This document shows positions 6,638 through 13,110 of a DNA stretch of 19,023 nt, piece by piece. Numbering within the stretch: position 1 is the first letter of the stretch; each line of letters opens with the position of its first letter. The DNA lies in contig CAAFPB010000145.1 of assembly GCA_900764725.1 (NCBI GenBank), positions 1 through 19,023 on the forward strand, in the 5' to 3' direction. Below the pieces are notes generated by a model. The model searched no databases, was not told where the DNA came from, and saw only the letters and a list, made by a program, of their open reading frames with translations. The stretch comes from an uncultured Catenibacterium sp. Lineage in GTDB: Bacteria > Bacillota_I > Bacilli_A > Erysipelotrichales > Coprobacillaceae. The translations under genes were made by a program, and so were the position numbers.

Positions 6638-7852
6638 TTATGCCTCCTTAATCAATTCAAGAAGTAACTTAACACCCTTTATCATAGAATTAATACTACA
6701 GAATTCATAAGGACCATGGTAGTTATATCCACCAGTACCTAAGTTAGGACAAGGAAGTCCCATAAAGCTTAAATTAGCTCCATCAGTACCACCTCTAATA
6801 GGAGATGCAATAGGATCAAGTCCGATATTAATCATAGCCTGTTTCACCTTATATACAATGTCAGGTGTCTTATTAATAACTTCAATCATATTCTTATACT
6901 GTAAAGTAAAGTCAATATCAATATAATGACCATGATTAACCTGATTTAAATATGATGCAGCAAGCTGCATTGTATGAATCATATCATGCATATTATCCAT
7001 GTCATGGTCTCTTAGGATATAAGTCATCTTAGTTGTAGAAACATCACCTTCCATATGATGAAGATGATAGAAACCTTCTTTATGTTCTGTTGCTTCAGGA
7101 CGTTTATTATCACCAAGCATTGTATCAAACTGACGACCTAAAGTAAGAGCATTGACCATCTTGCCTTTAGAATCACCTGGATGATAACTCTTACCAGTAA
7201 TAGTCACATCAGCCTTATAGGCATTGAAGTTTTCAAAACTGAATTCATCAATTCTACCACCATCTACTGTATAAGCATAATCAGCACCAAATCTCTTTAC
7301 ATCAAAGTTTTCAGTACCTCTACCTACTTCTTCATCAGGAGTAAACGCAATACAGATATCTCCATGCTTAAAATCTCTATTCTGGCAGATATACTCTACC
7401 ATACTCATAATAATAGCAACACCTGCTTTATCATCCGCACCAAGAAGTGTAGTACCATCAGTTGTAATTAAATCATCCCCAACAAGACCCTTTAATTCAG
7501 GATTTGTTTCTGGATCTAAATACATCTTCTTTTCTTCATTAAGAATAATGCGTCCTCCTGGATAAGAACGAATAATACGTGGATGAATATCATGTCCACT
7601 TGCATCTGGAGAAGTATCCATATGGGCAATAAATCCAATTGCTTTCATAGGCTCATCAGAATTGCTGTAAATCTTTCCGTATACAATTCCCTGGTCTGTT
7701 CTTTCTACTTCATCTACACCTAAAATCTGCATTTCTTCACTTAAGAAATCAGCCAAATCAAATTGTTTTTCTGTAGAAGGTGATGTTGTAGAAGATTCAT
7801 CAGACTGTGTATCAAAACTCACATATTTCAAAAATCTCTTTTCAATCAACAT
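6638..7852 (-). CDS. pepT: Peptidase T, tripeptide aminopeptidase (M20B, 404 aa)
   Basis: PepT is a cytoplasmic two-zinc aminopeptidase that removes the N-terminal residue of tripeptides during peptide use. The expected sites are present at positions that agree with the Salmonella enzyme as I recall it: HMDTSPD with His77 and Asp79, GADDKAG with the zinc-bridging Asp140, TPDEEVGRG with catalytic Glu174 and zinc ligand Glu175, Asp197 in VDGG, and His379 in NYHG near the C-terminus. The length is normal for the family. The dimerisation domain lies between about residues 208 and 320. A GAGG site (7860-7863) precedes the start. It heads a two-gene operon with the lipid kinase; that pairing probably reflects shared expression and not a shared pathway. 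Confidence 0.97.
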   Translation of the reverse strand: MLIEKRFLKYVSFDTQSDESSTTSPSTEKQFDLADFLSEEMQILGVDEVERTDQGIVYGKIYSNSDEPMKAIGFIAHMDTSPDASGHDIHPRIIRSYPGGRIILNEEKKMYLDPETNPELKGLVGDDLITTDGTTLLGADDKAGVAIIMSMVEYICQNRDFKHGDICIAFTPDEEVGRGTENFDVKRFGADYAYTVDGGRIDEFSFENFNAYKADVTITGKSYHPGDSKGKMVNALTLGRQFDTMLGDNKRPEATEHKEGFYHLHHMEGDVSTTKMTYILRDHDMDNMHDMIHTMQLAASYLNQVNHGHYIDIDFTLQYKNMIEVINKTPDIVYKVKQAMINIGLDPIASPIRGGTDGANLSFMGLPCPNLGTGGYNYHGPYEFCSINSMIKGVKLLLELIKEA

Positions 7853-7881
7853 AAAATAACCTCACTTTGTCTATTTCCTCC

Positions 7882-7910
7882 ATTTTAACATAGTAAATAG
7901 TTTTTGTGAA
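7882..7910 (-). promoter_or_regulatory. Promoter of the pepT-lipid kinase operon
   Basis: On the minus strand TTCACA (-35, 7905-7910) and TAAAAT (-10, 7882-7887) are exactly 17 bases apart. A TG one base before the -10 box makes it an extended -10 promoter. Transcription should start near 7875. A GGAGG sequence at 7877-7881 is too far from the ATG to be the ribosome binding site. Confidence 0.75.
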
Positions 7911-7924
7911 CTTTCATAATTATC

Positions 7925-7953
7925 TAGACAACGCCTATTGTTTTCATTATTAT
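7925..7953 (+). promoter_or_regulatory. Candidate promoter for the RNase H-exonuclease operon
   Basis: TAGACA (7925-7930) and TATTAT (7948-7953) are 17 bases apart. If used, transcription would start near 7960, only about ten bases before the ATG and inside the AGGTGA ribosome binding sequence. The real start site may therefore lie elsewhere. Confidence 0.35.
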
Positions 7954-7969
7954 GGGGTAGGTGATAAAA

Positions 7970-8560
7970 ATGAAATATTATGCCGTAAAAAACGGAAGAG
8001 AACCAGGAATCTATAACTCTTGGGCAGAATGTCAGAAACAGGTCAATGGCTTTAAGAATGCGTCTTATAAGTCCTTTACATCACGCAAAGAAGCAGAAGA
8101 GTTCATTTCTGATAAGAAAGAAATGCCTCAAATGGAACATGGGTTAATTGCCTATGTAGATGGTTCTTTTAATGCAAAAAAGAAAGTATATGGCTATGGT
8201 GCTGTTTTAATTGATGGACAGCAGGTCATCAAACGCCTTTATGGACATGGAGATAATCCAGATTGTTTATCTAGTCGTAATGTCGCAGGAGAAATATTTG
8301 GGGCACTTGCAGCTGTAAAGTATGCAGTAGAACATCCTGGATATGATGGTATTGTGATTTATTATGATTATATGGGTATTGAAAAATGGGCTGTTGGAGA
8401 ATGGAAAGCGAATAAGAAGCTGACACAGTATTATGCAGGTCAAATGGCTAAATACCGTAAACAGTTGCCTATTGTATTTATGAAAGTAGAAGCTCATACT
8501 GGAGACTTCTATAATGAACAGGCTGATCAGCTTGCGAAGAAAGCAGTGGGAATTGAATGA
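7970..8560 (+). CDS. rnhA: Ribonuclease H with N-terminal viroplasmin domain (196 aa)
   Basis: RNase HI cuts the RNA strand of RNA-DNA hybrids in the cytoplasm. Residues 1-46 form a caulimovirus viroplasmin-like domain (YYAVKNGREPGIY, W18, F44 in KEAEEF), which in this family binds the hybrid. The RNase H domain covers about 58-194 with all four catalytic acids: Asp64 in YVDGS, Glu108 in AGEIFGAL, Asp133 in YYDYMGI and Asp186 in EQADQLAK. His176 lies in the usual flexible-loop position. ATG 7970 is chosen over the in-frame GTG at 7961 because the AGGTGA site overlaps that GTG. The gene overlaps the exonuclease gene by four bases (ATGA). Confidence 0.93.
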   Translation: MKYYAVKNGREPGIYNSWAECQKQVNGFKNASYKSFTSRKEAEEFISDKKEMPQMEHGLIAYVDGSFNAKKKVYGYGAVLIDGQQVIKRLYGHGDNPDCLSSRNVAGEIFGALAAVKYAVEHPGYDGIVIYYDYMGIEKWAVGEWKANKKLTQYYAGQMAKYRKQLPIVFMKVEAHTGDFYNEQADQLAKKAVGIE

Positions 8561-9453
8561 GTGAAAGAATAACAATCTTTGATATTGAAGAATTAAACAA
8601 TGATCCTGTGAGTATCTGTTCTATTGGAATAGTCGTATTAGAGGATATGAAAGTGAAGGAAACATTCTATTCACTCATTAGACCTCCTAAACTTACATTT
8701 GATCCTTATCGTTATAAGGTTCATAAGATTAGACCACAGGATTTAAAGAAACAGCCAACATTCCCAGAAGTATGGCCAAAGATTAGTCAGTATTTTGAAA
8801 ACAGTATTGTGATATCTCATGATATCCAATCAGATTTAAATCATTTACTTGCAGTCTTTAGACGTTTCCGTATAAGAAAGCCTACTTGTTATTTATCATG
8901 TACATTAGTACTTGCAAAGTTATTTCATCCTGAATTACAGAAGTATGGCTTAGGTTCTCTATGTGACTATTATTCAGTAGAACTAGAGAATGCACATAAC
9001 GCATTAGCTGATTCTTTAGCTTGTGCAGAGCTTTTAAAGAAGATGATGGATGAACATCACTATGTAAGCTTAAAAGAGCTTCACGAGAAGGAAAATGTCC
9101 CTTTAGGACGTATGACTAGTTCTTCTATTGATCCTCTTGTATCAAGCGATAAGGTACAGGAAGTGAAGCTTGGAATACAGAAAGAAACAGTAGCCTTCAC
9201 TGGAAAACTCGCCCATACAAAACAAGAAATAGAAGCATTTGTAGAACAAGATGGGATGACACCATCATTTCATGTTACAACTCAGACAAGATATCTCGTT
9301 ATTGGGAAAAAGGACTACCAGCAGACAAGATATCAAAAAGGCAATAAGAAGATTAAAAAAGCCATGACACTATCAAGACAAGGTCAGGATATAAGAATCC
9401 TACATGAAGACCAGTATATTGATATGGTAAGAAAAAGAACTCTTAAGCAATAG
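8557..9453 (+). CDS. DnaQ-type 3'-5' exonuclease with C-terminal BRCT domain (298 aa)
   Basis: The N-terminal half (about 4-165) is a DEDDh exonuclease of the DNA polymerase III epsilon type. Exo I has Asp9 and Glu11 in FDIEE, Exo II has Asp93 in SHDIQSDLN, and Exo III has His147 and Asp152 in AHNALAD. The family motif after Exo I is slightly unusual, with EELNND in place of the common ETTG. The C-terminal part (about 211-293) looks like a BRCT domain, with VAFTGKL at its start, a YLVIGKK strand, and a closing Y-x-DM helix. BRCT domains bind protein or DNA ends. The start overlaps the RNase H stop (ATGA), implying coupled synthesis and perhaps a joint role in removing RNA or repairing DNA. 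It is too short to be PolC. Confidence 0.88.
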   Translation: MSERITIFDIEELNNDPVSICSIGIVVLEDMKVKETFYSLIRPPKLTFDPYRYKVHKIRPQDLKKQPTFPEVWPKISQYFENSIVISHDIQSDLNHLLAVFRRFRIRKPTCYLSCTLVLAKLFHPELQKYGLGSLCDYYSVELENAHNALADSLACAELLKKMMDEHHYVSLKELHEKENVPLGRMTSSSIDPLVSSDKVQEVKLGIQKETVAFTGKLAHTKQEIEAFVEQDGMTPSFHVTTQTRYLVIGKKDYQQTRYQKGNKKIKKAMTLSRQGQDIRILHEDQYIDMVRKRTLKQ

Positions 9454-9468
9454 AGTTCTTTTTCTTAC
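9427..9468 (+). terminator. Strong terminator of the RNase H-exonuclease operon
   Basis: Perfect 17-base arms (9427-9443 and 9452-9468) flank an eight-base loop. The upstream arm is the end of the coding region and the stop codon closes the loop. A T-rich stretch lies inside the downstream arm. Confidence 0.8.
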
Positions 9469-9540
9469 ACACTATTTATAAAAAATGACGCTTTATTATT
9501 AAAAATCGATATAAAAGTACAGTTTGGTGCACAAATACGT

Positions 9541-9558
9541 CATTTTATTGATAAAATG
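9541..9558 (+). promoter_or_regulatory. Palindrome upstream of the PadR gene, candidate operator
   Basis: A perfect inverted repeat, CATTTTAT then TG then ATAAAATG, lies 49 bases before the padR-type start codon. It contains the likely -35 box. Position and symmetry fit a dimeric repressor such as PadR controlling its own gene. A wider inverted repeat (AAAATGACG at 9482-9490 and CGTCATTTT at 9538-9546) overlaps its left arm. Confidence 0.5.
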
Positions 9559-9577
9559 TATTGAAAACGCTTCTAAT
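9548..9577 (+). promoter_or_regulatory. Candidate promoter of the PadR-family gene
   Basis: TTGATA (9548-9553) and TCTAAT (9572-9577) are 18 bases apart and each matches consensus at five of six positions. TTGAAA at 9561-9566 with GATAAT at 9582-9587 is an alternative but its spacing is only 15. Confidence 0.45.
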
Positions 9578-9607
9578 ATTTGATAATCTTATTGTAGGTG
9601 ATTAATT

Positions 9608-9931
9608 ATGGCAAAGACTTCAAACTATTTATTTAAACTCGATTTAATGATTTTAAGCTTATTGAAAGAAAAAGATCAATATGCGTATGAACTAACTAAA
9701 GAGATTGCAGAAAAATCTAAGGGTCGTATTGAACCAAAGAATGGTACTATGTATCCTATTATCTACAAACTCATTGAAAACGGCTATATTTCAAGTAACA
9801 CAGTCATCTACCACAATAAAGCTAGAGTGTATTACCACCTAGAACCAGCCGGAAAGGAATATTTAGACAAGATTATTGTGGAATTTGACGAATTAGTGGA
9901 TTGTATTAATTCATTTATTCACAAAGATTAA
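9608..9931 (+). CDS. PadR-family transcriptional regulator (107 aa)
   Basis: This is a small winged-helix repressor of the PadR type. The family signatures are the LDLMILSLLKEKDQYAYEL opening helix pair, the recognition region with GTMYPIIYKLIENGYI at about residues 46-61, the wing with an ARVYYHLEPAGKEYLD segment, and a C-terminal dimerisation helix (about 83-104). The length fits the short subfamily, which often binds hydrophobic compounds in the dimer interface and controls transporters. The AGGTGAT site upstream fits the ATG. It is transcribed alone, between two terminators, and faces a convergent membrane protein gene. Its target is not evident; the palindrome before it suggests self-control. 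Confidence 0.9.
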   Translation: MAKTSNYLFKLDLMILSLLKEKDQYAYELTKEIAEKSKGRIEPKNGTMYPIIYKLIENGYISSNTVIYHNKARVYYHLEPAGKEYLDKIIVEFDELVDCINSFIHKD

Positions 9932-9933
9932 AG

Positions 9934-9965
9934 TAGAGTTCCTATTGAAGGAACTCTATTTTTTT
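9934..9965 (+). terminator. Terminator of the PadR-family gene
   Basis: Nine-base arms TAGAGTTCC (9934-9942) and GGAACTCTA (9950-9958) with a seven-base loop are followed by seven T (9959-9965). This is a textbook rho-independent terminator. Confidence 0.9.
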
Positions 9966-9969
9966 GTGC

Positions 9970-9994
9970 AAAAAAAATAGGCATTTGCCTATTT
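9970..9994 (-). terminator. Terminator of the minus-strand membrane protein gene
   Basis: On the minus strand AAATAGGCA pairs with TGCCTATTT around a two-base centre (arms 9975-9983 and 9986-9994) and ends in a run of eight T. It overlaps the stop codon of the gene at 9989-11098 and sits back to back with the PadR terminator. Confidence 0.85.
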
Positions 9995-11098
9995 CTTGAT
10001 TTCTTTATAGCTTACTGCGAAAGGTCCAGTCTTAGTCACAATAGTAATTGTGTCGCCTTTCTTGTATTCTTTAAATTCTTTAGCAGTAGCACGGTAAGTA
10101 TATTTCTTCTTACCAGACTTTACATTGAAATGATATACCTGTGAGAACTTAGTTGTATAATGTTCTGTTTTAGTAATGATACACTCTTCTGTATTAGTTA
10201 CTTTTGCGATAGGATCATTGATCCAGCATAATGCGAGTGGAATAAAGATTACTAAGAAGCAAGTAAATAATGCATCTCTAGGTAATCCTGCTTTTTCACC
10301 AATCCAGCGATAGAATACAAAAACAATTAAGAATACAATAATTGTTGCATAAATTAAAGGTCTTGTATTTTCCATTGCATACTTAGTAAATAGAATTAAC
10401 CATCCTGTAATAGTAGGGATAATAAAGTTACAGAAGAATAATCCATACAACTCTTTAATTGCAGGTTGATTCCCTTCAGCTGTAAGTCCTAAGTAGTAGA
10501 TAGCTGCAAGTACAGGAATCGCAATCGCAAGTAATCCTCCTACAATAAGAGAATCAAATGCACCAATCATACCAGCTACTAATGCAATTAACTGAATAAG
10601 TGTTAATACAAGCATCACTGGTTTAGTGACTGATACATCTGGCATACGACTTACTGCTTCTTGAGTCCCTTCAATGTCTTCATAAGGGATCTTATGATCA
10701 GTACATTCTTCTACTAATTCAGCTAAGTCAGCTACCTCAAATTCTAATGAAGAAAGCTGTGCAATCACTCCTTCTTTAGAATAAATAGTCAATGTCTTAC
10801 CATCATCTACTAGTTTAGTAATGTCTTCATAAGCATACTTCTTTTCATTATTACCTTCTTTAAAAGTAATATCGTCCTCAGTCATCATATAAGAGAAAGT
10901 CTTCTTCTTATTCACCTTTAAAGTGATATAAACCATTAATAGAAGTCCAATGACACCAAGTCCTGTAATTACATAATAACCATCCATAGCTTCCATTACA
11001 CCAAGAACTAGCATGATTAAACCAAACACAGGACAAAGGATTTTCATTGTACTAATATGAAATAGTAAACTATCCTTATATGTTACGTCTCTATTCAT
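9989..11098 (-). CDS. Polytopic membrane protein with possible PH-like cytoplasmic domain (369 aa)
   Basis: I cannot assign this gene to a named family with certainty. It has about seven membrane spans: two early ones (about residues 16-36 and 40-60) and five between 160 and 295. Between the two groups, residues 65-140 form a soluble stretch of alternating strands (FSYMMTEDDITF, KKYAYEDITKL, TLTIYSKEG) resembling bacterial PH-like domains found in membrane proteins. The C-terminal 70 residues are soluble, basic and strand-rich, with KKKYTYRA and GDTITIVTK segments, perhaps a small beta-barrel. The gene is alone, with its own promoter and terminator. A GAGGT site (11105-11109) supports the start. 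A role in envelope sensing or transport would be guesswork. Confidence 0.75.
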   Translation of the reverse strand: MNRDVTYKDSLLFHISTMKILCPVFGLIMLVLGVMEAMDGYYVITGLGVIGLLLMVYITLKVNKKKTFSYMMTEDDITFKEGNNEKKYAYEDITKLVDDGKTLTIYSKEGVIAQLSSLEFEVADLAELVEECTDHKIPYEDIEGTQEAVSRMPDVSVTKPVMLVLTLIQLIALVAGMIGAFDSLIVGGLLAIAIPVLAAIYYLGLTAEGNQPAIKELYGLFFCNFIIPTITGWLILFTKYAMENTRPLIYATIIVFLIVFVFYRWIGEKAGLPRDALFTCFLVIFIPLALCWINDPIAKVTNTEECIITKTEHYTTKFSQVYHFNVKSGKKKYTYRATAKEFKEYKKGDTITIVTKTGPFAVSYKEIKK

Positions 11099-11125
11099 TC
11101 GTCTACCTCAACTCCTTACGTATAC

Positions 11126-11154
11126 TTTATATATTACATTAAATATTGACACAA
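11126..11154 (-). promoter_or_regulatory. Promoter of the minus-strand membrane protein gene
   Basis: On the minus strand TTGTGT (-35, 11149-11154) and TATAAA (-10, 11126-11131) are 17 bases apart. The -35 box shares three bases with the -35 box of the opposing glycosyltransferase promoter. Confidence 0.6.
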
Positions 11155-11175
11155 ACACAAGCGATAGTTGATAAA
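11146..11175 (+). promoter_or_regulatory. Promoter of the glycosyltransferase gene
   Basis: A perfect TTGACA (11146-11151) precedes GATAAA (11170-11175) by 18 bases. A second, extended -10 sequence (TG then TAGAAT, 11200-11208) lies nearer the gene but lacks a -35 box. The leader is either about 50 or about 16 bases, depending on which is used. Confidence 0.5.
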
Positions 11176-11230
11176 TTATAGCCTTATTACAATGATTTAT
11201 GGTAGAATAAGCCTATATGGAGGTAAAAAT

Positions 11231-12238
11231 ATGAAAACTCTTACAATTGCAGTGCCTTGTTATAATTCACAGGATTATATGAGACGTGCTATTGAACCAT
11301 TATTAATATGCGAAAATGATATTGAAATCTTAATCATCGATGATGGTTCTAAGGATAAGACAGGAGAGATAGGGGACTTATTAGAAGAAGAATATCCTGC
11401 AACAATCAGATGTATACATCAGGAAAATGGTGGACATGGTGAAGCAGTTAATACTGGTTTAAAGAATGCAACCGGACGCTTCTTTAAGGTATTAGACAGT
11501 GATGACTGGTTTGATGAAGCATCTTTAGTTAAAGTGATTCAGACATTAAAGAAATTAGGTAATGATGTGGATATGATGATCTGTAACTATGTTTATGATA
11601 AGCCATCAAAGAATTCACAGAAGCCTATTCGCTATACAAATGCATTCCCTGAAAATAAGATTTTTAGATGGTATGATGTAAAATATTTCTATCCATCACA
11701 GAATCTATTAATGCATTCAATTATCTATCGTACAGAAGTATTACGTGCAAGTGGTTTAGTTCTTCCTAAACATACATTCTATGTAGATAACCTATTTGTG
11801 TATGAACCTATTCCATTTGTTCAGACTATGTATTATTTGAATGTTGATTTATATCACTATTTCATTGGTCGTGAAGATCAGTCAGTGAATGAAACAGTGA
11901 TGATTGGACGTATTGATCAGCAGATTAGAGTAAATAAACGTATGATTGATGCGATTGATATTGATAAACTTAAATCACGTAAGATGAGAAAATACTTAAT
12001 CAAGTATCTTTCAATGATTACTACAGTCACTACAGTACTCTGTGTAAAGAGCGGTACAGAAGAAAACTTACAGAAGCGTAATGATTTATGGGCTTATATG
12101 AAGGATACAAAGCCTGCAGTTTATAAGGAAGTCAAGAAGACTGCATTAGGTCTTGCAATGCAATTAAATGATCCAGTCGGACGTAAATTAATCGTAGGTG
12201 GATATAAAATTGCACAGAAACTATTCGGTTTCAATTAA
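11231..12238 (+). CDS. Family 2 glycosyltransferase (335 aa)
   Basis: The N-terminal 110 residues are a GT-A fold of glycosyltransferase family 2: TIAVPCYNSQDYM at the start, the nucleotide-binding DDGS at 37-40, a GGHGEAVNTG segment at 67-76, and the metal-binding DSDDWFD at 89-95. The enzyme would move a sugar from a nucleotide-sugar to an acceptor at the inner face of the membrane. No clear membrane span is seen, although a mildly hydrophobic segment lies around 260-275. ATG 11231 is chosen because GGAGG (11219-11223) lies eight bases upstream; an in-frame TTG at 11168 would add an unlikely N-terminus. The next gene is a PAP2-type lipid phosphatase, which suggests glycolipid or wall polymer metabolism, but sugar and acceptor are unknown. 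Confidence 0.88.
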   Translation: MKTLTIAVPCYNSQDYMRRAIEPLLICENDIEILIIDDGSKDKTGEIGDLLEEEYPATIRCIHQENGGHGEAVNTGLKNATGRFFKVLDSDDWFDEASLVKVIQTLKKLGNDVDMMICNYVYDKPSKNSQKPIRYTNAFPENKIFRWYDVKYFYPSQNLLMHSIIYRTEVLRASGLVLPKHTFYVDNLFVYEPIPFVQTMYYLNVDLYHYFIGREDQSVNETVMIGRIDQQIRVNKRMIDAIDIDKLKSRKMRKYLIKYLSMITTVTTVLCVKSGTEENLQKRNDLWAYMKDTKPAVYKEVKKTALGLAMQLNDPVGRKLIVGGYKIAQKLFGFN

Positions 12239-12262
12239 CAGTGATTCTATCACTGTTTTTTT
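12237..12262 (+). terminator. Terminator of the glycosyltransferase gene
   Basis: AACAGTGAT (12237-12245) pairs with ATCACTGTT (12249-12257) and is followed by T to 12262. It begins inside the stop codon. Confidence 0.85.
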
Positions 12263-12265
12263 ATG

Positions 12266-12294
12266 TTGACTATTACCTACTGAATCGATAGAAT
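12266..12294 (+). promoter_or_regulatory. Promoter of the PAP2-type phosphatase gene
   Basis: TTGACT (12266-12271) and TAGAAT (12289-12294) are exactly 17 bases apart. Transcription should start near 12301, only about ten bases before the chosen ATG, which rules out the in-frame TTG at 12300 as the start. Confidence 0.7.
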
Positions 12295-12311
12295 GAACTT
12301 TGGGTGATTCA

Positions 12312-12977
12312 ATGATTAAGAAATTCATAAAGACTCATGAACATGCATGGGTTCTTGTCTATTTTGTATTTTATATGCCTTGGTACTTTGGTTTACAACA
12401 AAGAGATATTAGTCATTTCTTTGATATGTATGTAGGATTAGACCGTATCATACCATTTGTGCCAGCATTTATTATTCCTTATATTTATTGGTTCTTATTT
12501 GTCGCAGGAACATTGTTATTCTTGTTCTTCTATGATGCAGATGAATTCTATCGTGGCTTCTCATTCTTAGCCTGTGGTATGACTATCTCTCTGATCATAT
12601 TCACAATATTTCCAACAACATTCTGTCATCGTCCAGAAATACTTACAGGGAATGCCTTTGAACAATTCTGGTTAAGATTTATTTATGGAGCAGATAAACC
12701 AACCAATGTATTTCCAAGTATTCATGTATTTAACTCAATAGGATGTGCAATAGCACTCATTAAATCAAAGAAATTTAAAGATAATAAACCAATGCATGTA
12801 TTTGCGATTATTTCAGCAGTACTTATTACATTATCTACAATGTTTATTAAACAACATTCATGTATGGATGCTGTGGCAGCAGCTGTCATTGCATATATAC
12901 TTTATCAATTGATTTATAAGAGAGAACATCCTCGTTTACGTCAATTCGTATATTCTAAGTTTCCTAATAAAGGTTAA
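12312..12977 (+). CDS. PAP2-superfamily membrane lipid phosphatase (221 aa)
   Basis: This is a six-span membrane protein of the PAP2 (phosphatidate or undecaprenyl-diphosphate phosphatase) superfamily. Motif traces are CHRP at 105-108 (first motif), FPSIHVFNS at 134-142 with catalytic-type His138 (second motif), and KQHSCMDAVAA at 180-190 with His182 and Asp186 (third motif). The arrangement resembles the PAP2 branch related to inositol phosphorylceramide synthases more than classical PgpB. It would remove or transfer phosphate groups on lipid carriers at the outer membrane face. It has its own promoter and terminator, directly downstream of a glycosyltransferase gene. The likely ribosome binding sequence GGGTGAT is weak. 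Confidence 0.85.
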   Translation: MIKKFIKTHEHAWVLVYFVFYMPWYFGLQQRDISHFFDMYVGLDRIIPFVPAFIIPYIYWFLFVAGTLLFLFFYDADEFYRGFSFLACGMTISLIIFTIFPTTFCHRPEILTGNAFEQFWLRFIYGADKPTNVFPSIHVFNSIGCAIALIKSKKFKDNKPMHVFAIISAVLITLSTMFIKQHSCMDAVAAAVIAYILYQLIYKREHPRLRQFVYSKFPNKG

Positions 12978-13006
12978 AGGTGTCAGTAATAAATGACACC
13001 TTTTTT
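12976..13006 (+). terminator. Terminator of the PAP2 gene
   Basis: AAAGGTGTCA (12976-12985) pairs with TGACACCTTT (12994-13003) across an eight-base loop and is followed by further T. It overlaps the stop codon. Confidence 0.9.
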
Positions 13007-13030
13007 AATCGCAATAGTTCATAGAACAAT

Positions 13031-13061
13031 AAAGTTTTGCGGTTTAAAACCGCAAAACTTT
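13031..13061 (+). repeat. 31-base perfect palindrome before the ATPase gene
   Basis: Arms of 15 bases (13031-13045 and 13047-13061) flank a single central A. The arms carry TTTTGCGG and its complement. A third TTTTGCG occurs at 13076-13082, next to the -10 box. The palindrome abuts the -35 box of the ATPase promoter and is not followed by a long T run, so it looks more like an operator, or an RNA hairpin from an upstream transcript, than a terminator. Confidence 0.8.
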
Positions 13062-13089
13062 TGTAGTAATGATAATTTTGCGATAAAAT
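13061..13089 (+). promoter_or_regulatory. Promoter of the ATPase gene
   Basis: TTGTAG (13061-13066) and TAAAAT (13084-13089) are 17 bases apart. The -35 box touches the last base of the palindrome, and the spacer holds the extra TTTTGCG element. Confidence 0.6.
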
Positions 13090-13110
13090 TTATATGAAAG
13101 AGGTGATTGT

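Noticed and set aside
7181..7471. Plus-strand open frame inside pepT
   Set aside because: pepT is certain from its full set of metal ligands; the antisense frame encodes a low-complexity Ser/Thr/Ile sequence with no motif.
7853..7960. Riboswitch or T-box upstream of pepT
   Set aside because: The leader predicted from the promoter is only about 20 bases, too short for a structured RNA.
8267..8575. Minus-strand open frame opposite the RNase H gene
   Set aside because: It is a shadow of the RNase H coding strand, without start signals or recognisable domains.
13031..13061. Palindrome as the terminator of the PAP2 gene
   Set aside because: A complete terminator with a T run already exists at 12976-13006, and this palindrome is followed by only four T and then overlaps a promoter.
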